A program made the position numbers and the translations under genes. Source: Cristatella mucedo (taxonomy: Eukaryota > Bryozoa > Phylactolaemata > Cristatellidae). From it: a DNA stretch of 64,000 nucleotides. Location of the stretch: positions 10,255,001-10,319,000 of the forward strand of contig WPIO01000007.1 of NCBI GenBank assembly GCA_009760855.2. The letters run 5' to 3'. Shown piece by piece: positions 1 through 11,575 of this stretch. The notes beneath the pieces were generated by a model. That model was not told the origin of the DNA and made no database searches. It saw only the letters and a program-made list of their open reading frames with translations. Within the stretch, counting starts at the first letter, position 1. Each line of letters opens with the position of its first letter.

Positions 1-1100
1 TGGGCAACGTCATCAGACCGCTTCAGCAGCTGCAGAAGCAGCCCTTGTGCGCAGCAGCTGCATATGGCACGGTCAAGCCGAGCAGTGCACGCCTCTCGCA
101 TGCTGCCTGAGACCGCTACCCCACCCTTCACTCTGCTCTGCTATTGCACAGTGCCCTCGAGCTTCTACCTAGAGAGCCGGGAGAGCAGCTACGAGAGCAG
201 CTCTCCTTCATTGGGACCAGGGAGCCTGTGCAGCACGGCCTCTTTCACCAGACAGGTGGGAGAAACTTGCAGACAGGGTACAGCCATTCCTCAGTCGCTG
301 GTTGAAGTCGATCAATGCTTCCGGCAAGAGTTGCGATAGGTGGATGGCAGACGATCGTGCAACTTAAGAAAAGATGTGGTGGCCGCCGAGCTTGTCGTCA
401 CACCTGAGGATTCACATGTTGGTAGCCAGCAGCTGGCATTAGCTGAGTCACTAGCAATGGAGCAGCGGTGTCCCATAGTGGCTGTGAGGCATGGCGGCGA
501 GGCGTAAGCACAAGAACGAACCGAGGCAGCAGGAGTCGCGCCAGACAACCGTTGGCCGAGAATAACTTGAACGGCTGTAGACCGCTCTCCTTGCCGACAC
601 ACCAGTGCCTCCGCCATTCAACCGATTCACAACAACGTCGACTCTCAACTGTTACGCCTATGAGATCATTTTGCCACGCATCGAATCGGTGGCATGAAGC
701 TGAGGAACAAAGTGAGCTTGGCACGGCAGCCTCGTGCAAAGCAGCCGAGAATACTGAATCTGCATGACGACACCTATTGATCGGATTAGCAGAGAGGATC
801 TCTCCAGCGTGGCACCTACTTAGCCCTTTTGGCTTTGCGAAGTTGCAGAGATACATTAAATTCTATTACATTATGTAATAACCTAAGAATAAGGCTGTTG
901 CACCTGAGAATCGTCATTCGCATGCACAAGCGCAACGTGATGAGCATAGGCAAATTGTTTTTGTGCAAGACCATCAGTATCAGCCTTCAAACATCGGACG
1001 TTGCACTTAGCAGCTGCAGGCAAAGAGGCTCTCAGCACGAATTTGAAGTCACTCATAGCTGAGAGCACGCCTAATGACGTCTCATTGCTGATGACTTGAG
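1..1100. other. Unassigned sequence at left edge
   Basis: No recognisable exon, repeat family or RNA gene. Open frames on both strands are short, low in recognisable motifs and mutually overlapping. By position this is presumably intron or downstream sequence of the minus-strand RNF32-like gene. The rest of the RING (a CSHVFH-like stretch) was looked for here on the minus strand and not found. Confidence 0.4.
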
Positions 1101-1125
1101 CAACTTTGACGGCTTCTGGTCATAA

Positions 1126-1216
1126 AAAGAAAGGGGCTCGAACTCAAGTCTTCACTAGTCCATGCTGTATCGGACGGAGTCTTACATGGTAACTGCTCTG
1201 CCCCTGTCACAGCATA
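1126..1216 (-). repeat. Possible tRNA-derived SINE fragment
   Basis: The minus strand reads like a degenerate tRNA: a GGGGCAGAGCAGTTA 5' part and, about 50 bases later, GAGTTCGAGCCCC, which resembles a Pol III B box. No matching acceptor-stem pairing was established and no second copy was found in the window, so this is weak. Confidence 0.3.
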
Positions 1217-1812
1217 CCGTATCATTTCTTTGCATGACACGCACCAAAGTGCTACTGGGCACGAATTGCAGACTTTCGGCAAACGATTACACATGCAATC
1301 ATGCTGAAGCCCTTACCCATGTGCGTTCGCATGCACACACCCCAGGGTATCCATAATTTAAGCTGCAAAACCAACTCGGAAACAGCGGCTACCGTTGGAC
1401 ATGACCTTACGACTCGGACACGGAGCACACCAACACTCTAACGTAGCCTGTTTAATGGTCCTAGCAACAGTGTCGAGCAAATATACTTTACAAGAGTAGC
1501 TAAAATCGAGCATGAAATTCTGATTTGCCTCCACTGATCTTCAAAATCCAAGCATCCAGTTTATTTTACTCGTAGCTGTTTTCTGTCTGTGGCACTTGGT
1601 GCCCGTAGAGTTAGGCTGATAGAGAAGCCGATAATGCATCACCATTTTTAGAGAAAGAGCTAGGACATGCATCAATCAGCAAAACGGATGAGAAACGTTT
1701 CCTTTGAGCAGCCATCTCACTATCTGGCTGCCTTAGATCGACAAAGCAGTGCGAACCTACACTAACCAAGTTCTACAACAGGCACACTACGAGCAGCATT
1801 GGTCCGGGTTAC

Positions 1813-1955
1813 CTGCTGCATTTTGCCAATGTCTTCTTTGCAGATGACACACGGCTGGCTGAAATCGTCGCGTCCGGCGGCCTTGGCCTTGATGTGTGAC
1901 CAACTGGTCTCATCCAGCAGCTGCTTCGGTTGTTCGACCAGACCCAGTCGCTGCG
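1813..1955 (-). CDS. RNF32: RNF32-like gene, exon with first RING cysteines
   Basis: Internal exon of 143 bp. The acceptor is TTCAG before CGCAG and the donor is CAG then GTAACC. It encodes AQRLGLVEQPKQLL and continues to QPCVICKEDIGKMQQ. The CVICKE pair is the first Cys-X2-Cys of a RING finger. The stretch from AQRLGL to the RING resembles vertebrate RNF32, in which the same order (linker, AQKLGL, acidic linker, QPC-IC) is followed by an IQ motif and a second RING. The two-base start completes the G left by the exon at 2443-2568, and the exon ends in phase 0 exactly where the family continues with VLLSCSH. The remaining exons lie beyond the left edge. The name rests on remembered family sequence, not on a search. 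Confidence 0.72.
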
Positions 1956-2442
1956 CTGAAGCAATCAGAGAGACAGCAGAACTAAAGACGGACGGTTGGA
2001 TGTCAGGCGCACTGATGGTGACCTCACTTGCCTGACTTCTTCGTGCCGTAACCACTGCTGCAGAGCAATAAGTATGGGGGGCCGACTTCGAGCATCGGTG
2101 GCTAGCAGTGGGTGGCACTATTGTGCCACGACACTGGGAGCAGTCCATTAGCAGCTTAGCCATAAGGGCTAAGGGATGGTAGCTGAACCCAAGCAAATGC
2201 CTTTAATGTATTTAAACTTGAAGCTTTAGATTACAAAAAAGTGCCTAAAGCCGTACCCCCTACCCTTAGCATATCAGTTGGTTGATACTAACCAATTTAT
2301 ACTCTCTGTTTCCAGCATATCTAAAGTGCAAAGAAAGAGGTTAGTTCTCTTAGGATGCTAATCGAATGTCTCATCATCATATTATTATGGTAACATAGGC
2401 TGCATGGTCATTGGCAATGAGAGACATGCAAGAGATGCTTAC

Positions 2443-2568
2443 CAAGAGTAAGCGCCGGTGGCTTCTTGTCCAGTACATATTCTCTGGTGGATGAAGATGT
2501 AGTGTGGGCGGGTTCTGCAGAAGTCACAGATTTATTTTGAGATGACTGGGATCTTCGATCAGTCGGAA
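2443..2568 (-). CDS. RNF32: RNF32-like gene, linker exon
   Basis: Exon of 126 bp with a pyrimidine-rich acceptor (TTTTTGCTGCTGCAG) and donor CTTG then GTAAGC. It encodes a Ser/Thr-rich linker ending REYVLDKKPPALTL, which corresponds to the EYVLD-PPPLTL segment just before AQKLGL in vertebrate RNF32. The ending phase (one base, G) joins the exon at 1813-1955 to give ALTL-AQRLGL. The starting phase (two bases) fits the phase-1 end of the exon at 7460-7643. Agreement of three neighbouring phases with the family order makes a chance match unlikely. The region has no predicted fold of its own. Confidence 0.72.
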
Positions 2569-2960
2569 CTGCAGCAGCAAAAATAAAAAAAGTCTAATCT
2601 TCGCACCCAATGGTGTTGCCATGACACACATAAATGTCAGTGCATACGATGCCAAGCAGCCTTGGCCGCTGTAATTAGAGGCTACAAGTTCTCTATATAC
2701 TTATGCCTACTAATACTGTATGCATTCTCACTAACCAATTGACATGTTTCTTTACAGCTTATGTAAAATGTCCTAAACTTAGTTCCCCTAAGAGTACCCT
2801 ATTAATAATATTAAACACTCTTTGCATTAAAAAGGACATGAGTTGGCTGCTAGTTGAATGCAAGAAACAATCTAAGCCAGCTGTCTAAAGCTGGGCGAGG
2901 TAGTCAGTGCTCATCTAACTGCACCGTCCAATCGTAATAAGCATGCCATGTCTAATCATG
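2569..2960. other. RNF32-like intron, no feature seen
   Basis: AT-rich intronic sequence between the exon ending at 2568 and the 3' tail of a LINE starting near 2965. No exon or known repeat is evident. Confidence 0.5.
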
Positions 2961-2964
2961 CCAC

Positions 2965-4240
2965 TTTATAATAATAATAATAATAATAATTCACTTGATA
3001 AAGCGCCCTCAGAGAACTCAATCTCTCTCTAGGCGCTTTACATTTGCTGCAAAGTGAAATGCAATTGAATGGTAAGTAAAAGCATGCTTAAAAAACAAAC
3101 GAGATGAATAATATGGTTAGGGGTGACATGCACAGGGTCAGCATGCAAATGTGGTTAGTGGCAGCATGCACGGTGTCAGCACGCATAAGCACATCAAAGA
3201 CGAATCACTGGGACCCACTAAATGCTTTCCTAAATATGTGTGTTTTTAGGTTCCTTTTAAATGTGGTCAGGTCAGGGGATGTTTTGACGCAGGTCGGGAG
3301 GGAGTTCCAGGCTTTGGGAGCATATGAACTAAATGCACGGTCTCCAAAGGATTTAAGGCTTGTATGAGGTATTTCTAGACTGTTGGATTCCGAGAAGCGG
3401 GTGGTACGATGCTTGGCCTGATGGGGTAGTATATCTGACAGATAGGCTGGAGCCATAGAATGAAGGAACCTAAAAGTGAGCGACAAAATCTTAAAGTCAA
3501 TCCGTTGCTTGACTGGTGGCCAGTGCATGTCGGCGAGAAGTGGTGTAATGTGGCAGCTGCGACGCTCACGACAGACAAGCTTAGCTGCAGAGTTTTGCAC
3601 CAGCTGCAATCGCCTGATCGCACATGCTGTTAGGCCAGTAAGCAGTGAGTTGCAGAAGTCGAGACGGGATGTCACGAATGCATGAACTAACTTGGACGTG
3701 GTATCTTTATCTAAACAAGCCCGAATTTTAGCAATGTTAGGAAGCTGAAAATAGGCGGATTTGACTGTGGAGCTGATATGGTCGTCTAACGAGAGGTCGC
3801 TTTGGAATATGACACCTAGATTCCGAGCTGATTCGACAGGAGATATGCTGGCAGAGCCAATTTTGAGAGTCAGCCTTTCCAATCTCTGGATCACACTGGG
3901 TTTGCCCATAACTAGTAAGTTAGTTTTATCATCGTTAAGTTTTAGAAAATTTGCTGCCATCCATGTGCGGATGTCATCAATGCATGCAGCTAGTGAGTTG
4001 AGAAAATTTGAGGTGCTCGAAGGCTGGGAGGGATGAAAGCAAAGGTACAACTGAGTGTCATCCGCATAGAAGTGAAAGCCTAGATTGTGCTTGGCAATCA
4101 CATCAGCAAGATGGAGAGTACAAACCGTGAAAAGAACCGGACCTAGCACGGAGCCCTGAGGTACTCCATATTTCAGAGTCCGTTCCCTTAATGCCACTTT
4201 TCTGTTCACTTAAAATGGTGCCACCATCTCAGAGGTTTTA
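2965..4240 (-). mobile_element. LINE family A (L2/CR1-like), copy A1, best preserved
   Basis: 5'-truncated non-LTR retrotransposon. An uninterrupted frame at 3205-4209 gives 334 residues: the [10 protein letters not shown] motif, then [12 protein letters not shown], which carries the YADD catalytic box of reverse transcriptase, and then the thumb and C-terminal part ([30 protein letters not shown]). This order is typical of the L2/CR1/Jockey group. Downstream on the same strand lie a 3' UTR, the GCGCTT-GAGATTGAG element and a TTATTATTA tail (2970-2990). The upstream fingers of the polymerase and the endonuclease are absent, so the copy cannot be autonomous. It sits in the RNF32-like intron. 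Confidence 0.9.
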
Positions 4241-4830
4241 GACTGACATGTTTATACTGCTACGATCGATGAGCCCGAGCTCCTCAGTAAGGAGACAGAC
4301 ACAGACCGTCGATCCCTTTTCGGCTCTTCCTTTTTTGCGGACGAAAAACATTCTGGTTTTGGCCAGGAGTGACTGGACTTGAATATTATTGGCTTATTAT
4401 TGCCCACAGATTAATTTTTAGGTGTAACAAATACGAATTAGTCCCAATAAACTCTGAAACAGTCGTCACTTGCCTCAAGAAAATTGACAAGAAATCTTAA
4501 GATTTTTTGATTGTACATTGGGGTATTCACTGATAAGAAAAACGTGAATTGAACCTGTAATCTAATTAAACAGACTGTGGAACAACTCACACATTAAAGT
4601 TTTACACTAAAATTAACCTAGCCCTTTCTAGCCTTGTTGCATACAACAGTACAGCAGCCAACAATTTTTAAATGAGGAATAAAGCTTGATGATGACAGTA
4701 ACAGCGAATCACAGGATGACTAAAAATAGCTTGCCGGGCGGCAAAACCAACCGAACGTGCTACTTTGGGTCGGCCCACGGGGCTCCATTCAGTCGTAACT
4801 GCATCTACCGTCAACCATGCTAAAAATTTG
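4241..4830. other. Unassigned intronic sequence
   Basis: No recognisable coding, RNA or repeat structure in this AT-rich stretch between a truncated LINE and a SINE. Confidence 0.4.
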
Positions 4831-4835
4831 AAACA

Positions 4836-4998
4836 TTCTTTAATGCATTTGTATTGTGCCCTAAGAGAGCTTAATCTCGATTCGGGCGCTTAACACATGC
4901 CGCCGGGCTCGAACCCACGACCTCGCTCATTTAATGCATTCATCTTGATCTTGGTCATGACAGGCAAGCAGCTTAACCCTTGGGCCAAACCAGAGCAG
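4836..4998 (-). repeat. tRNA-derived SINE, family 1
   Basis: On the minus strand the 5' part is tRNA-like (GGTTTGGCCCAAGGGTTAAG as a degenerate A box) and carries a consensus-like B box, GGTTCGAGCCC, near 4908-4918. The 3' part (GCGCCCGAATCGAGATTAAG and then GGGCACAATACAAATGC) is the LINE-A-like tail described in the findings. Other members lie at 12.7, 18.8, 56.7 and 63.6 kb. Confidence 0.75.
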
Positions 4999-5820
4999 CA
5001 CTAACCAATTTTCTTTAAAGCTAGCACTCACATCACACCTTTAGGCTATTGAGAGGTACCCTCCAAGATACAATCCAGTGGTGGATTTCTATAAATACAT
5101 TCGAAGCAGCTCATGCAGGTAGACACGAGCTAGTTCACAGCAAGCCCCAAAACTATTAGAAAAAATTATATGCCATGCTACTTCATATGTAGTATAGTTA
5201 CTGCTATAGCAGCAGATCTGCAGGACTGGATTGAATTGTGAGACCAAAATTCTTACGAGATTTTTGACAATTTCACCGGCAGGCCCCACTGATAGCTGTA
5301 CTTCAGCAGTTCAGCCGAGCACCTCAAAGCCAGCAAATAAGCTTGCATAATCCTGCCTAGCTTATCTTCAGAGTATTTCAAAGGGTTCTGGTACATCAGA
5401 ACTTGAATTTAAACGTGATGTAAGGTAGAGCTAATATATGCTATTTACAGGTGAACGGCTCATCATGCAGAAATCAATGCCAACTCATGCACTCAATCCA
5501 CGAAGAACCATTTACATCTCAATAGCAAGAAATTTAAAAAAAAAAAGCTGGGCAGGTGAGGGATAAGTAGCAAAGAGGCAGCATTGAAAGACGGTTAGAA
5601 TTTCTTTTTAAGCTCCACATAAACGGTTGCAGGAGTAAAAGCAATATACTGCAAAAGAGTTTTGTATGGGAGTTCTGTAGAGCAAAGTACTCAAAGCAAA
5701 GGCGCGAATCTTTAAATGGTTCAGCTAATTATTGTCGTGGGGGATTTCTAGGGTTTGGAATAGCTATGATAAAATAAGCTAGCCACAGTATACCTCAGTA
5801 CAAATTCTTTTTTGTATCCA
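4999..5820. other. Unassigned intronic sequence
   Basis: No exon or repeat family recognised. A short poly(A) run occurs near 5537-5546. Confidence 0.4.
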
Positions 5821-5834
5821 CACTTCAAAAAACA

Positions 5835-6105
5835 ATAAAAATAATAATAACGAGGATACAAATGTGGTTAGAACCATAAGAGAACTAAATCCTTTCTTGG
5901 CTGTTTACATCGACTAAAAACGCAGCATGTAAGTAGGTAATGATAGCATACAAAGTGTCAGCATGCTCAAGCTCACAAATGACGATTCACACACAGACTA
6001 AGGAATTTCTGCGAAGGACAGGTGCTTAATGTCCCTTTAAATGTTGTCAAGTCATAGGGCGTCACGACGTCAGTCGATGGTGAGCTCCAGGCTTTTAAAT
6101 CATAG
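5835..6105 (-). mobile_element. LINE family A, copy A2, 3' part
   Basis: A degenerate 3' UTR with a short TAA-type tail at 5835-5850, and the C-terminal coding end (compare the end of copy A1). The copy continues at 6405-6885 after an LTR-like insertion. Confidence 0.7.
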
Positions 6106-6404
6106 GAGAACAACGCCAACGGTTTATTGCACAAGGCACGGAGCAGCAAGACGCACGACTGCCTTCGCCCACTTCTCACACTCGAGTCTGCCCTCCTCCA
6201 CTCCTCCGGTCCACCATCTCACAACCAGCAGGTTACCGGCCTGTGTATATACCACATCACAGGCGGACCACAGCTGTGCACCGGCAGACCCAGATGGTGA
6301 ATCCACCATCTGGCCACCAGTGGGTTACCGGCCTGTGTCCATGCCACATCACAGGCTCATCAGAGGAGCCGGCATACACTCAAACTACAGGAAGGAAAGG
6401 CACG
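6106..6404 (-). mobile_element. LTR-like insertion (family Y) in LINE copy A2
   Basis: On the minus strand this stretch ends with GCAATAAACCGTTGGCGTTG, a polyadenylation signal and following sequence nearly identical to 23089-23110. It also shares the motifs around GGTGGTGG, CACAGGCCGGTAACC and the inverted LTR arms near 22.1-23.6 kb. It separates two halves of one family-A LINE, so it is an insertion, probably a solo LTR. Its exact ends and target duplication were not resolved. Confidence 0.55.
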
Positions 6405-6885
6405 GCCCACAAGAATTCAAAATTGGTTGAAGGCAAAGCTAAAGGCTTAAGTCGGAAGAGCGGGTGCTGCGAGGCGAAGCCCGAGAAAGAAGTATCACCG
6501 GTAGCAAGGCCAGAGCAAGAGAACGGAGAGGCCTAACAATTAGCAACAAGATTTTGACGTCTGATAGGGACTCAATGCAGATCGGCAAGAAGTAGTTTAG
6601 TTTGGCAGCCGTAGTTTTCAGCACAGACAAGCCTAGCTGCAGAGTTTTGTAACAACATTGAGTGTCACACTGCATAGGGAAGACTACCTGAATTTGTGAG
6701 TTGCCGATGTCTAGACAGGTTGTCAAAAAATCATGCACGATCCAGCGAGAACTTCTGAATCTCTTCTTGCAAAGGTTTGGAGATTTATAGATCCATCGAG
6801 CAGTAGTCATTAATTGCATACGAAGAAATAAGTAGCCACGACCAAGCATTCACTGTGGCCTACCTTATCGCGACTGCACTGCGAG
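6405..6885 (-). mobile_element. LINE family A, copy A2, 5' part
   Basis: Continues the LINE interrupted at 6106-6404. Recognisable but decayed C-terminal reverse-transcriptase segments are seen (compare [13 protein letters not shown] and [11 protein letters not shown] of copy A1), with frameshifts and stops. The left end of the preserved homology is near 6885. Confidence 0.6.
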
Positions 6886-7459
6886 AAAGATCATCGGTAA
6901 AGAAAATGCAAAAGGAAGCCTTCTTGTTAGACCACTGTGTACAGAACATGTGAGTATTTCAGAATATAACAGCTGCTACGAGGTTTGCCTTCGATGCTTG
7001 AGACTTGGAACACTAAGGGTAGGATGACAAATTCTTCCAAAAAGGCAGGAGTGGCTTTGGAGGGCAATGTTGGCCTCCTAAATCTGTATTTAAAACAGGA
7101 GCGAGTATTTGGTTGCTGCACTAAAGAATTACTGGTTTAATAGCTAATTCTTCATTCCCTTTTCTTCGATTACAAAATGGCAGAATCAACAACTGGTCGC
7201 CATAGAGGACCCACAGTTCATTCCCTGGGTGCAATTCCTGCCTCTAAGCCAGTGATCCAGTCTGCTGGAATTGGTGAGCAGCTATGATTTCTTTCCTGAC
7301 AATGGGCCAGTGGTGAATCCTGAGACCGATATACATGTACATGGTATACATGTGCATCATACCAGCTGACGTCGACTCACTCGGTAAGAACAAACGAGAG
7401 TTTCAGAATCGTAATGTCGTGCAAACATAATTGCATGCTGCATCTGCTGCTGGTTGTAC
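6886..7459. other. RNF32-like intron, no feature seen
   Basis: No repeat or RNA recognised. A short imperfect tandem of an ATACATGT-type unit occurs near 7330-7352. Confidence 0.4.
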
Positions 7460-7643
7460 CTGACCGATGGTGCAATGTTTTGCTGACAAATGGCTTCTTC
7501 TCTGTGCTCTTGGAATTTGTGCTGACGGTAGCAGCTGGGGGACAAGCATGCTGCAGTCTGATCGGGTCAGAAAGCGAAAGGCTCACTCCTAGGTTTCTAA
7601 CCAAGTGATCCTGGAATGCCACAGCTGCGAGAGCGTCTCCAGG
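7460..7643 (-). CDS. RNF32: RNF32-like gene, N-terminal exon
   Basis: Exon of 184 bp with acceptor CTTCGTTGCAG and donor GGTCAG then GTACAA. It encodes PGDALAAVAFQDHLVRNLG and then a Ser/Lys-rich stretch ending LHHRS. The AVAFQDHLVRNL segment resembles the AVALQDH-LHDL motif near the start of vertebrate RNF32. The phases fit: it begins in phase 0 and ends in phase 1, needed by the next exon. The frame stays open upstream to an ATG at 7692-7694 (MPFAICRFRN), so the exon could instead be a first exon starting there. The good acceptor and the lack of similarity of those residues favour splicing to an unseen first exon. Confidence 0.65.
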
Positions 7644-7744
7644 CTGCAACGAAGACCAAATTATGTTGCGAAAACGGCATATGGCAAAAGGCATACTTTA
7701 CATTTGTAAATAAAGCGTTATCATCAATGAATGTTAACTGGATC

Positions 7745-7960
7745 AGATAATAATAATAATAAGGCACTTGCATAGAACCATCAGAGAACTTAATCTCATT
7801 CTAAGCACTTTAAATATACTGTAAGAGAAGAATTTAAATATGATTAGTAATAGCATGCACAGTTTCAGTACGGATAAGCGCGCACCTGAGAATGCAAACG
7901 GACCCAGCAAATGCTGTGAAGAACACGTGCATTTTGAGCCTCATTTTGATCAGTCTGGAT
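7745..7960 (-). mobile_element. LINE family A, 3' tail fragment A3
   Basis: TAATAATAATAATAA at 7748-7762 followed by the minus-strand LINE-A 3' element (agagaacttaatctc) and a short decayed UTR with the GCATGCACAG-type motif. Only the last few hundred bases of the element are present. Confidence 0.7.
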
Positions 7961-8640
7961 ATCAAAATTTATTGCGGAACATAAAACTCACACATCTGCC
8001 TTCTCGTTATAGAAAAAGCAATCTTTTTTCGATAAACGGGTACTTAAATGTCATAATTTTACACAAATCAGGTTACGGACAGCCACACTATAGTGTCAGA
8101 ACTAGAATAGCACAAGTTTGCAAAAGCATATGTGTCGCAAGGTGACTCAAAAAAAGCCAGAGAATCGCACGTTATTAGATACTTTGAGCACTGCCTCCGA
8201 CGCCGGAGGATGAGAAAACACTTTTATAGGTGCCCTCACACCCCACAACTAGTGAGTAGTTTACAGCTCACTTGGGTGGGGGGGGCTTGGTGGTGTGCTA
8301 GGTCTAATTTTATGATGTAGCAAAATCTGACACCCAGAGTCTACTAAATTACCTGCATGACAGTAGCCTTTTTCCGAAACGACATGCTAACTCGTGCTGC
8401 GTCGGCAAATACGTCGTAGCCAATTTCAGAGTTGTGTATCAATACCAGGCGACCGAATGTGGCGAGAATGGGCTCGCTGCTACCGCTTCCTTTTCTTGCT
8501 CCACAGCCTAAGCTTTACAGCGTTGGAAATTCGGCATATAAAGACACTTACTTCTGATAAAGAAGCTCAAGAATTAAAAAAAAACATTCTCTTTCTTTCA
8601 ATTTCTTAATTCTCTGCCTACGGCTTACCACCGAAGCTAC
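7961..8640. other. Unassigned sequence
   Basis: No supported exon or repeat. A G run occurs at 8276-8286. Confidence 0.35.
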
Positions 8641-9199
8641 CCACGGTTAAGTCACGCTGACCGTATTGTGGGCCGCGGCCCCTAATCGGACTCCGCCCAC
8701 CCTACTGGGAGCCGTGCGTGCGCAGGACGCTCACCGCAATCGCTGCCAGGCCTAGCGATTACGTAGCATTTAAGGCGCCCGCGCGCCTTTACACTAGTGT
8801 CGGTGAGCTATACCCATTCGTAGACGTACCCGGAAGCACGCCGAGACAGACGGAGGCCCCGTACGCGCCGCTCGGCGCGACATCCGCGGTATGATCACTA
8901 AGTTTAGCGCTTCTTTCCCTTGTGTGTGTAGATTATACATTATATGGTGGCGTGGTTCATCGCGCTTATTCCCCGTCGGCGCACGCTTGACTATTCGTAA
9001 GCAAAATTAAGCGTTATGGAGCGCTATAACAATCGGACCCCCAAACTTAATCCTCAGCCAATCCTTCGTACCGCCAGCTCCTCTTGCACTGGGGCAGCTA
9101 TAAAATTATCCGCGATACGAGCCCTTGTCTTAGTGGGTCTGACTAGCGCACCAAGAGCAACCCGTAGCGGGCTTACTAGCCAAGAAGAATTGGGTAGGG
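8641..9199. other. CpG-rich block upstream of an LTR copy
   Basis: Markedly richer in CpG and GC than its surroundings, like the LTR that follows. It contains TATA-like stretches (ttatacattatatgg, tataaaattatcc) and a 65-residue open frame at 9016-9213 that matches nothing I recognise. It is most likely internal or flanking sequence of the element at 9200-11805. Confidence 0.4.
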
Positions 9200-9426
9200 G
9201 ACACATTAGTTAACGGGGGGGGGGGGTCCGCTCAGGTTAGAATGGAGCTCTGGTCAGACAAAGAGCGGTCAGGATGTGGACCGACTACTGTACTCCATTA
9301 GACAATGAGCGAAAGGATGGCAAGCTGGCGCAGAAGCCATAAATTACAGGCGCAAGTGAATAGGCCTGAGAACGGCCACCGAGAGCGGGGGTCCGACAAA
9401 GTTGCAGCTACCCTCAAGGTCAGGAG

Positions 9427-9989
<563 letters not shown>

Positions 9990-10198
9990 TCCGACTGACG
10001 GAGCTCGGGGCTGCAGCTTCGGTAGTCGATACGAGGCTATGTCTCGAGAGCACGAGAGTCGAACCTACGGCGATGAATAGCTATGTGCAACTAAGACTGC
10101 GAAGTTGTGTTATGCCGGCTTCTCAGTTAGCGGCTCGTATCTTGGGGTACTATAGTAATCCGCCTTTGGGGTCGGCGCCATCGCTAGCAACGCAGGCT

Positions 10199-10306
10199 TA
10201 TGGTAGCTTATTGAAATCGGGCTTCGGGAGTTCTCACGCAGTTAACTCCACCGGTCCGGTTCGCGCCGCGTAAAGCGCTTGCTCCGGCGCGAAACCACTA
10301 CTGCAG
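10199..10306 (+). repeat. 108-bp direct repeat, copy 1
   Basis: Begins TATGGTAGCTTATTGAAATC and ends CCACTACTGCAG. It is nearly identical to 11576-11683. The related solo LTR carries the same module as an adjacent tandem pair, at about 16890-16960 and 16985-17060. Confidence 0.9.
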
Positions 10307-10606
10307 AAAATGTAACGCCGAAGGTTCGGCGGGGTAAGCTTGACCTGCCGCTTACCTAGCGGCGTAACCTAGCGCCTACTGCCGTTCGGTGCGCGCCTAC
10401 GCGAAACAAGCTGGCCGCCACGAAATGAGCGTTTCTGGCGTTGACCTGCTTACCGTTACTAAAGGGGATCGTGAGTCCGCGGTGTGAATTGGAAAACGAG
10501 ACACATATTGGGGATTTTAGCGAACTTTATTCGCAAGCGAACAAAGTTGCTGCGCGTCTAGTCCAGCTTTATCACCACACTCCTCGCACGTTCTCAACAG
10601 CACCAA

Positions 10607-10990
10607 CACTCTTGCGAAGGGAATACTTCTCCACACTGAGCGCGAACCGGAGCCTAAACCCTAACCGGAGAACTAGGACTCCGTTTCCATCTGTGCGGAA
10701 GGAATACCCCAAACACGCAAACTTAAGCACTCTTGCGGAGGAAATACTTCTCCACACTAGAGCGCGAACCGGAGCCCAAACCCTAACCGGAGAACTAGGA
10801 CTCCGTTTCAATCTGTGCGGAAGGAATACCCCAAGCACGCCAACTTAAGCACTCTTGCGGAGGAAATACTTCTCCACACTGGAGCGCGAACCGGAGCCTA
10901 AACCATAACCGGAGAACTAGGACTCGGTTTCCACCAGTGCGGCAAGAATATTCCACACACGCCACCTCAAGCACTATTGCGGAGGAAATA
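10607..10990 (+). repeat. 121/122-bp tandem repeat, three copies plus a partial
   Basis: Units start with CACTCTTGCG at 10607, 10728 and 10850, and with CACTATTGCG at 10972 (partial). Each contains the GCGCGAACCGGAGCC block and an AACCGGAGAACTAGGACTC block. Copies are very similar, which suggests recent amplification. The placement inside an LTR resembles the enhancer-like tandem repeats of some LTRs, but that role is inference. Confidence 0.92.
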
Positions 10991-11575
10991 TGACCGTATT
11001 CGGTGGAGTCCACCGAATCCTCCTAGCGCTGTCTCGTCCTGTTCCGTCAATCGCCGGCGAACAGCCCGCCCTCCTCCCTCGCTTTCAGAGAAACGAGTGC
11101 GACGGCGTCGAAGCGCGGAGCCGGACCAAAGACAATAGACCATAAGACCAAGAGCGAGCGTCGCTCGACTCTTAAATTCCTAGCTGAGACAATGGGGCCA
11201 GAGCTTAGTGGTATTGTGCCCGACACTCCGGCCCATTACGGTAAGGAATTAATACCGTCAGTAGGCCACTGGAAGGGCACCTCTGTCCAGCTTGAATGGC
11301 GAATGTGTTCCAGACGATTCTTTCTTGGACCGAGTGAAGGCGGAGGTTGACAAGCTAGCCAACATCAATCAGCAGCTTCCGCGGGTATCGGACCAATTCT
11401 AAAGGCCGAATCACCACCGCTGGTCTCAGCTTCCTGGCTTGCTCTTAAGCTCTGGCTCTCTAACCACACTGACGCTCCTCTCTGGCTCACTGCTCCAGGA
11501 CAAAGGAGTTCTAGCCCGCCTCCGAACAGCTCTTGTTCGCGCTAAAATTCAGCCAAGGCCAGCAAAGTACTACAG

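Noticed and set aside
1082..1294. Cys-rich minus-strand frame considered as the missing RNF32 RING half
   Set aside because: Cysteine spacing does not fit, no CSHVFH-like segment, and the stretch overlaps a tRNA-like repeat.
10640..10930. CCCTAACC motifs suggesting interstitial telomere repeats
   Set aside because: Only one such motif per 121-bp unit and no short tandem array.
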